NCBI GenBank assembly: GCA_030063045.1
Contig: JAQSEB010000245.1
Location: 62,001-126,000 of the forward strand
Direction: 5' to 3'
DNA: 64,000 bases
Source: Pratylenchus scribneri
Lineage: Eukaryota; Nematoda; Chromadorea; Rhabditida; Pratylenchidae
Positions 56,226 to 64,000 of the stretch are shown here, piece by piece. Every line of letters begins with the position of its first letter. Within the stretch, counting starts at the first letter, position 1. A program made the translations under genes and the position numbers. A model generated the notes under the pieces. That model saw only the letters and a list, made by a program, of their open reading frames with translations, ran no database searches and was not told where the DNA came from.

Positions 56226-57077
56226 TAGGAAAATGGAAATAATATCCACAAAATTTTAATATATTTCACTTTAATTCATCTTATTTGCACCCTTTTGTTC
56301 TCATTAAATGGAATTGGAATTAATTAAAGCAAAACAATGCGCCTTAATTAATTATGACCATTAAATTCCACTTTTTTCGACTTAAATTTTGGAGCAAAAT
56401 TTCCAATTGATTTTCACCCTAATTTTATTTTTGTCTAATAAAATACAATATTATTCATCTATTAAGAGCATTAGTTTGAATATTTTTAATTTTATGAAAG
56501 AGAAAATGGCGATTTGAGAAGGAACTTTATCCTTTGACTCATTTTAGTACAATATTGCCCTAAGCAATTATTGTTGGAATTTTGAATCATTTCAAAGGAC
56601 AATTCCTTACATTTTTAAAACTAAAATTGTTGAGCAAAATTCGGGTGCCCAATTTTTTCCATAGGGGCAAAACAATCTTTTCAGGACGGATTATTTTAAA
56701 TCTATAATAAATTGCCGATTTAACTTTATTTGTATTAGAAATTAACTGTAAAGATTTATGATGATTAAAAAATTTCGAATTTATTTAACATTTTTATTGT
56801 GTCTCATTAAATTTTCATTCTTTATTGTAATACATTCCAATGAAGTCAAAATTTTTAAAGGCATCTTTGGATAAGGCCAAATCCTCTTCACTGATATCCT
56901 TTTCTAAATAATTTGCCTAAAAAATCGAAAAATTTCATATTTAATGATCGTATTCATAGAACATATATAAAATATTCAATAAAAATATAAGAATAATATA
57001 AAATGATACTTTTTTGCTTGATTTTCAGCAATTTATATTTGTCAAATAAAAATTTTCAATTTCCTTTTATCTATAAT
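56226..57077. other. Intergenic spacer upstream of the F-box-like gene
   Basis: AT-rich with no ORF I can support. A GATTTTCAG acceptor-like site near 57030 precedes the chosen start codon by about 50 bp and could serve cis- or trans-splicing. Confidence 0.45.
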
Positions 57078-59814
57078 ATGGAGCGGCATTTTTGCTGGAC
57101 AAATGCACTTTCTTCAGAAGTTCAAGTTGAGGTTTTTCGCTATTTGAACCGATATCAAATCTGTCAAATGGAGCTATTGAATTCACGAATTTCTGCTTTA
57201 ATTGAAGAACATTTTAATGAATATCCGCACCTTCTAATCAAAAATATAGGTGCTAGGGCAATCCTATGTGGCCATAACCAGATGGATGTGCTCGAGTACA
57301 AGGTTAATTTTACGTTTTAAATACGAAGCTATATATTTATTTATATACACAATCCTGGCAAAAAAATGTTTTTATTTTGTACTCCAATCGAGTCAACTTT
57401 GATACCAAGATTCCTCTCTACGAGATAAATCGAATAAACGCACGCACTAATGATCCGATAACAAGCAAAAAAGTCATTAGTATTTGAAAATTTAACAAAA
57501 AAAGATATGATAACTTCTTTAAAATTCCTAATCTTGACCTTCCTATCCCTAATACAGCGCCGCTGATACGACGCTTGAGGACACCCAGGCCTGGTCCTAC
57601 TCTAACCTAACCTACCCTAGAACCCATGCGAGAAACGTATCTAATCCTTGTCCAAGTTTGAAATTAAAAATAGTAATAATTTTTTAGTTTTGAGTTTTTT
57701 TTTTCGAAAAAATATCATATTCGAGCTCAACACGTCGAGACACGTCGTCGATTAAGCTATGATATGACCATGTAAAAAAATTTGAAATTTTTCCAGTTTC
57801 GACTATGGATAGGGTGCTCGGATCAATTAGTTCTTGAATTCAGTCGACTTAACTCTTCGAGAGGAATCGATTGCTATCGAATTTGGCTCGAATGGATTAC
57901 GAAATAAAAACTTATATCTGTTCTTCAATATTGTCCTCTCTATCCTCACCTACACTGTCACTTTCATCTATTTTTACAAATTTATTTAAATCTTGATAGA
58001 TTTTCTTAAAAATTGAAAAATTTTATATTAACAAATCTGGAATTTATTAGTATAATTTTTTCTAAAAATCAATTTTTCCATTAATCTGAGAGTGGCCCTA
58101 AATCTTGGGTCAATTAACTCGTTTAAATTAATGCATTTAAATAGATTTTTTTCATCGATACTATTGTGGTACGAAGGGTGTTCAACACAATTGAATGTGA
58201 ATTTTCGAATATATCTGATGCTGGAATGCTTCACTCATTGTTGAAGGCCCGTTATGTACGAGCAAATTCCTTTACATTATATATCGAAGGAAAAACAATG
58301 TCAACAACAACATCTGATTCAAATTCCTCAGTTACTTTAAAGTATATCATTAAATACAGTATTTAGAAATAATCGAGAAACATTAATACCAAGTATTATA
58401 AAATTATTCTGAACTTTATTATGCACTAAATTTTTGCCGTTTTTAATTATAAATAAACTATGATGGTCTTAAATCCTAAGTCCCAACCATTTTGGATGAT
58501 TTTGGTATTATATAAAGCAGATTTTGGTTAACCAACGATATTAATTTTATTCAAATAGTTCAAAAATTGTTGGAGTTGTGTCCGAAAAAAGTATCGCTAA
58601 TCCGTAATAAAGATCATTATAAATAGTTTTATGGGCACGTCTCAGACATTTACCAATTTAAAATAATTTGATATCATTGGAAAGCTAAGAATCTGTTCTT
58701 TAATTCGATAATAAAAATCATCCAAATTGGTTCAGATATTGATGAGTTATTTTATTATAAACGACACTAACTAAGTAAGTTGACTCGGCGATCATTTAAT
58801 ATAATACAAAAAACATCATAAATTTCTTTACATATAAAATTTTAGCATTTATGATTTGCTTGCATCGATCAAACATTTCTGGCAAAAAAATGGGTTAAAT
58901 GTTAGCATTGATAATTGGCTGGCACCATCAATTGCATTTATCAATGAATTCGCAATTGGCAGCAATGCGTTCACATGCACACTTTTGCAAAAGCCCAACA
59001 CTTTTTCAATAATGGATATCAAGGCCAATCGACTTCGTCTTCGAAATGATTTTGGTAATAAATTTTATTTTTTATACAAATATTATATTTAAAAATGACC
59101 ATTCCAGATCAATATTCTATGAAACAACTTTATTCTTGGTTGGTGGATTCGAAAATTCCATCAAAATATGGTAATCAGAATTGTTTGTTTTCCAACGAAG
59201 CAACGGTTCCTCTTGTCGGAGAACTGCTTAAATATATTGAAAAGGTAATCAAAATTTAATTATATAACATAATTTTTAATTATTTTCCGCCCCATTCTCT
59301 GATAACAAATTTAAAAAATGGAAAAGGAATTATTACGGATCATAGTAAAAAATTAACAATTTTCTTTTTTTTTTTTGAAAAATCACAATTTTTGTCATCT
59401 CTTTATTGGGCTTTTGCAAATAGGAAAAGTCCTTCGTGAAATTTTATCTAAATCAAGCAAATATATTATTCAAACAGTGATAAGCTGATCACAAAATTAT
59501 ATTCATTGTTTGGAGACATAAAAATATTGGGAACAAAATTTGACAATGTGCATTTTTCGGATTCATTGATTTTTATTCCAATTTAGGGCTTTAACGAGCG
59601 AAGTGTTGCCGGTGTTCAATTTGCTCTCTGGATATTTTTAAGGAATACAGAAGAACAATATGCCCACCAACTTCCGGCTTCTTATCTTTTGGAGAAGAAA
59701 ACCACACAAGAAGTGTTAAAATATTCCAACGATGAGGGAATAGTAAAAATTTGGTGTTATCAGAAGAAAAATGAGCAAATAATATTTGACCCGTCCGTTT
59801 CACTGATTGTTTAA
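57078..59814 (+). CDS. F-box-like protein (6 exons)
   Basis: Exons 57078-57302, 57797-57829, 58145-58341, 58846-59054, 59108-59244 and 59587-59814 join in phase to 342 residues. Residues 6-45 (LSSEVQVEVFRYLNRYQICQ then MELLNSRISALIEEH) fit the F-box pattern: a short helix, a Leu-rich second helix and the closing variable helix with a hydrophobic ending. The rest (VVRRVFNTIECEF, WLVDSKIPSKY, IIFDPSVSL) resembles the divergent C-terminal regions of nematode F-box proteins, usually substrate-binding parts of SCF ubiquitin ligases. Exon 2 is only 33 bp and uses a weak donor (GTTCTT), so that join is uncertain. Without it the frame hits a stop. Nematode F-box families expand and decay quickly, so partial decay is possible. 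An in-frame ATG at 57003 would add 25 residues. Confidence 0.6.
58490..58775. repeat. Intronic interspersed repeat, copy 2
   Basis: Inside intron 3 of the F-box-like gene, the blocks AAAGCAGATTTTGG, ATATTAATTTTATTCAAAT, TGTTGGAGTTGTG, AAATTGGTTCAGATATTGAT, GAGTTATTTTATTATAA follow the same order as at 1330-1660. Confidence 0.5.
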
Positions 59815-60754
59815 AATTATTTGCACTTTTCATATACCGTATTTTCTCCAATAAATGCCCATGGGTTTATAAATTTCAAAAATCTATCTAATTTGAACTT
59901 TTATTATAAAATGAATTGGAGAAAATATGGTATTGGAACTTTTCCATACTGTATTATATTTTCAAACCATTGCATGTCTATGTTTTTACTTTTTAGATCC
60001 TCTAAAAGTTATGGTCAAAAAACACCCCAAGAAATGCCTCTAATAATAGGGTCTTATCCTACAATAATTTTTAAACATTTTTAATATTAATTAAATTATA
60101 CTATGGATATCTATCATTTTACATCGATTAATAATAATATTATGCTTGAAAACGATTATTATTTTCAATATAACCAAAATTCTATTTTATTATAAATGCC
60201 TATCTACCCCATATTTATTGTTATTGTTATTGACAATAATTTAATCCATTTATCTATAACAATCATTATAATTTTTTATTGAATTGTATATTAAAAAATT
60301 TTTCTCATAAACATTTTTTGTTAAGTATAAAGAAAGAAATAATTTTTTATTTTGATGATGCCCTGAGGACAGTCATCCTATCCAATTCATCATTCATTTA
60401 ATATTTCTGAAGGTCAAATTTTCTTCAAAGATCACCACAACTTTAACATAATTTATAATTTTCTCTTCTAATAACCCAAACTTTACTGGCAAAATTAAAA
60501 AAGGTGTAAACTAAATTGTGATTTTCTTAAAAACAGATCGTAAAAAATTCGCCAAAATAAAATGGAAATGTGGAATATGTAGGTTCAATTAATTAATATT
60601 ATTGATATGATCTTTGTAATTTCATTTGACTCACAACCAATCAAGGAAGGTTGTTTACGCGCACAATTTCGATCCCCCTCCCCCACCCCATTTGTTGATC
60701 TTTTACCTTGAAATTTTGATGTATTTTGAACTCTATTGGGCTTATTGGAAATAA
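59815..60754. other. Intergenic spacer
   Basis: AT-rich DNA between the F-box-like gene and the cysteine-rich peptide gene. A pyrimidine-rich tract (CCCCCTCCCCCACCCC) at about 60672-60690 is the only notable feature. No gene seen. Confidence 0.5.
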
Positions 60755-60762
60755 TATAAATA
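60755..60762 (+). promoter_or_regulatory. TATA-box-like element before the cysteine-rich peptide gene
   Basis: TATAAATA lies 63-70 bp before the ATG at 60825, leaving a short leader if transcription starts about 30 bp downstream. It is a good match to a TATA box, but AT-rich DNA produces these by chance. Confidence 0.4.
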
Positions 60763-60824
60763 CTGGACAAAATTGGCGAGATTTACTCAACCATTATCCA
60801 AAAAAAAAAATAAAATAATTCGAT

Positions 60825-61499
60825 ATGAAACATTTATTCGGAACTTTTTTGTTCGTTTTGGCATTGGTCATACTCGTTATGGTCCAAAATCAAGCTGGTA
60901 AGAAATTAAGAAAAAAAACAGAACAGCGAAAAATACTTTCTATTTTTTCCACAAAACCAATTTGAAAAGTTATATTTTGAGGATCCCTAAAGCAAGTTAA
61001 CTATTTATGCTACAAGATTTAAAGTGGAGTAAATTTTGGATCAATTTTACAATACACACATATTTACATGTTTTCGGCCAATAACCAATTTCTAGAAAAA
61101 ATTGCATTAGATGAAATAAATGTTTTTGATTGTGTTTTCATTTCATATTATAAAGACAGTAAATTTTGGAAAAATTATATTAAAATTTTTGCTCTCAATT
61201 TTTTGTGAATTTGTTGCCTGGAGCAAAATATTTTAATAAATTTTAATATCAAGTAATTACTGTAAAAATGTGATTATTTCAAATTTTAATAAAATTTTAT
61301 AGAAGCAAAAGAAATCTGCAGCAATTGTTGTCAAACCGAAACTGAATGCCAGGAAAAGCATGGATGCTATAATTGTGCTTGTGTGGTGGGCGGATGCGAT
61401 ATACCGGAAGACAATTGTAAGAGCCATGCCGATTGTTCCGGGCCAATTTGCACTCGAGATGGCCATTGCCGATGCACCGATGGTGTTTGCTCCGGATGA
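60825..61499 (+). CDS. Secreted 14-cysteine peptide (2 exons)
   Basis: Exon 1 (60825-60897) encodes a signal peptide (MKHLFGTFLFVLALVILVMV); exon 2 (61303-61499) encodes the mature part; together 89 residues. After the signal the peptide has 14 cysteines in about 62 residues, spaced as CSNCC, EC, GCYNCAC, GCD, NC, DC, IC, HCRC and CSG. There is no tail or membrane segment. The even cysteine count suggests seven disulphides. A KxHADCSGPICTRDGHCRC-like part recalls small EGF- or WAP-like modules, but I cannot assign a family. The splice phases agree and the intron (405 bp) has GTAAGA and TTTATAG ends. Possible roles include secreted effector, protease inhibitor or antimicrobial peptide; none is shown by the sequence. 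Confidence 0.75.
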
Positions 61500-64000
61500 A
61501 TGAATGAATGGATGAGATTTAGAAGAATTGGATAAAATAAATATTTAAAATAAAAATGTTTGCCATTATAGTAGAAAATAATCATTTTTTAGATGACTAA
61601 TTCCATTCTTATTATATTATCAAGTACAAAATTTGATATTTGAGAAATTTTTATGAGTAAATTTCCAATCATTTCATTGAATTTATCAATTATGAAAAAC
61701 ATAATTTTTTAATACTAATTAAATATAATAAATAGTAAATTTAATTTCCATATTCCAATTCAATACAATAATCAAATCATCGACCCAATTTTTTGCCATA
61801 CCATCTCCAATCCATTTCCATCAAATTCTACCAATTCCCTCCCTTTGATATGTGCTGCTTCCCTCATCAATATGCGATGAGTGTTTTATTGTTTTTCATT
61901 CGCCCGCCAGTGGCCCCACCTCATTAATATTATGTTGAGGGGAGGAAATCCACGTATGTAGCCTCTGGCGATTTGGAGATGGGCAAAAAAACAATGAGGG
62001 AATATAGAAATTATTGGAAAAGGGGGGGGGGGGGATGAGGGGGAATTGCGCAACCAATTCGCGCAAATTCCCTTGCCCCCAAATGATGATGAGGAGAGGA
62101 TGGATTGAGTGGGATTAAGATTGGAGAAAATTAGATGAGCTCATTTGTATTCGGACCAAACAGCAAACACTAATAAAATAGATGAATAGAAAATGAGAGA
62201 TTCGGATGGATTCATTTGGATGGGGAATTGGCTTTTTTATTGGAGCAATTGGGAGACTTGTTAATTTGAATAAATGTTGAGTGGCCGATGGCTGAATGAG
62301 GATGGAATGGACTCACTTGATCTACAATTTTGCGGGGAAAATTAGCTCATCATCATTCATCAATGCATCCTCAAGGCAAGGATGAAGTGAAGGCTAATTT
62401 ATAGATCAATTTAGGATTAATTCATCGAATGCCGGAAACCGTAAAGCTGCGCGATTTAAATGTTAATATCATTTTTAATAAGTGAAGAATTAATCAAACT
62501 TAATCTAGCCATTAAATATATTCAATAAAAGTTAAAATATATAAAAATTAATTTTTACTATTTATTTTATATTTATTATAAATTTTTATCAATTATTTCA
62601 CATATTTATTAGAATTATTGCCACAAGCAAATTTGATTAATGGCCTATGAATTTTTAAAATTGGAGCAAAAATTCAATAAAAATATTATTTAATATTTAT
62701 TATATTTGCAAATAATGCCATTCTTCTAAATTAATATTTTAATTAGAATATTTCAATTCCTCTTACTGAAATTTATTCATTTCCGCATTCCAAATATCAA
62801 TTTCAAATCCATTCATAAATCCAATCTCATCATATTCATCCCAATAAATTTTTCCATAACAACATTTCAGTTGCTGCGGTTGAGGATGCAATGAAGCTGA
62901 TCGCCCCCTTCTCTCCCTTCATTTCCCCGTTTTCACTTTCAATTCCCAAATGCGAAATGGGATGGGGAATTGGATTTTATTGTGGAATTTTGGGATGGCT
63001 AGGATCTTCCTCCTCGGGTTTTGTTCTTCATCCGGTTAACCGGTTTAGTTGGTTGGCTTTGGATTTGGAGGAAGCCACAGGATTCCAAAAAGTGAGGGAA
63101 TGTGGGGGATCTTCGGCTCTTCCCCCCCTTTTCATAATATGAATATTTCCCCATTCCACAAAAATATTCATCCCCTTTCCCCTCTTCAATTTCCTGAATC
63201 CTGACCGATCGTCCCCAAATCTGATTCAGACTTTCAATTAATCCTTTCTCTTTTGTTAAATTTTTAAATCATAAAGACAATTTTAAATAGTCTGACAAAA
63301 TTTTTAGACTTTCGACAACCTTTAGAAGTAAAGAACAATAATTGATACGATACTTTTATTAGAATAATTTAATCACATTTTAGATATTTTAAGCCGATTT
63401 ATCCATATCCATTTATTTTAGAATATTTTATTTTTTAAAATTTATTTTCTCCATTCGTCAAATATTTCAAGAAAATGGTTTAAAAAATATCAGCAAAATA
63501 AGAATAATTAAAAATGAAAAAAAATTGCATGGATTCGAATGAAACATTTTTAATTCAGCCGAATTGACATTTTTCCCTTCATTTTTTGATTACCTTAAGC
63601 AAATAATATTTCCCCAGTGAAAATACGCCCTAAAGGCGTCGTCAAACTTTCTCGACCCAATTTTGCCGTTCATTTTTAATTATTTCAATGGGAAAATCAA
63701 ATCAAAGGCAAATTAAAATTATGATTAGAACAAATTTTTCCCAACCAAATTTTGGCAATGGAAAAAATGTTTGCCATCAAATTAGTATTTCGCCTTTGGA
63801 TTTGTCCTAATTTAAATTCCATCCAAAGACATGCGCAACTTTCCCCTCCATCAAAACAAATAAATCGCCCTTTTTAAGGGGTAATTAAAGAAGAAAGTCT
63901 CCTCCCGCTGTGCCCTCTTTGGAAGGAATTTGATCGATGCAGTGCTGGATGGAATTTAAAAGAGGATTTAAAATGGAGAGAACGGAATTTTGTTTTGTTG
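61500..64000. other. Terminal 2.5 kb, no gene supported
   Basis: Follows the cysteine-rich peptide gene (AATAAA-type signal near 61535). It has a GC-richer patch at 61850-62130 and a run of 13 G at 62022-62034, then long AT-rich DNA. An 83-codon ORF at 62891-63142 has no recognisable domain. Exons of a gene beyond the right edge could be present near 63550-63660 and 63890-64000, but I found no convincing frame with splice sites. Confidence 0.45.
62022..62034 (+). repeat. Homopolymer run of 13 G
   Basis: Thirteen consecutive G in an otherwise AT-rich spacer. Runs of this length are unstable and prone to assembly error. Confidence 0.95.

Noticed and set aside
62891..63142. 83-codon plus-strand ORF
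   Set aside because: No recognisable domain or clear signal peptide, and no splice partners were seen.

Overview
This is a stretch of nematode nuclear DNA, most likely from a plant-parasitic tylenchid of the cyst-nematode type. It is AT-rich. Genes are cut into many short exons by small introns (often 45-60 bp) that end in T-rich CAG or TAG acceptors. A family PL3 pectate lyase, the plant cell-wall enzyme these nematodes carry, is present. At least one GC-AG intron is also needed, a type reported as unusually common in Globodera. I rebuilt the gene models by hand from splice sites and reading phase; every model given with full exon lists closes in frame.

Layout, left to right. (1) 323-562 is the last exon of an unrecognised gene, followed at 869-1971 by a small single-pass membrane protein of four exons. 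(2) 2445-9295 (minus) is one 14-exon gene for a secreted protein with three Ly6/uPAR (LU) domains, a Thr/Ser-rich stalk and a GPI-type tail; two neighbouring introns each hold a foldback element of about 0.7 kb. (3) 9300-13360 has no gene I can support but holds several MITEs and repeats, one inserted inside another with an 8-bp target duplication. (4) 13364-14042 is a small secreted cysteine-rich peptide gene. (5) DNAJC11 (minus, 14360-17192) and a BAG6-like gene (plus, 17863-22051) diverge from a shared 670-bp gap; three BAG6 introns carry copies of a tRNA-related SINE-like repeat. (6) Ribosomal protein L31 (minus, 23037-24183) lies between two inverted copies of one repeat, next to a long palindrome. 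(7) 25153-27348 is the mitochondrial matrix p32/C1QBP gene. (8) 27.4-31.6 kb is repeat-rich intergenic DNA.

(9) 31614-54218 (minus) is a very large gene, about 46 exons, for ALFY/WDFY3, the BEACH-WD40 scaffold of selective autophagy; its coding sequence appears to stop before the FYVE domain seen in vertebrate ALFY. Inside one of its introns, on the opposite strand, sits the pectate lyase gene (41373-42723), which has a suspect exon junction. (10) 55.1-56.2 kb is a 1.1-kb foldback element with 146-bp tandem repeats. (11) 57078-59814 is an F-box-like gene. (12) 60825-61499 is a two-exon gene for a secreted 14-cysteine peptide. The last 2.5 kb has no gene I can support.

Most named genes are housekeeping or quality-control functions (mitochondrial membrane organisation, mitochondrial matrix, translation, membrane-protein triage, autophagy). 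Interleaved are genes for secreted proteins (LU protein, two cysteine-rich peptides, pectate lyase) that could act at the parasite surface or in the host. The transposon-derived palindromic sequence is dense throughout.
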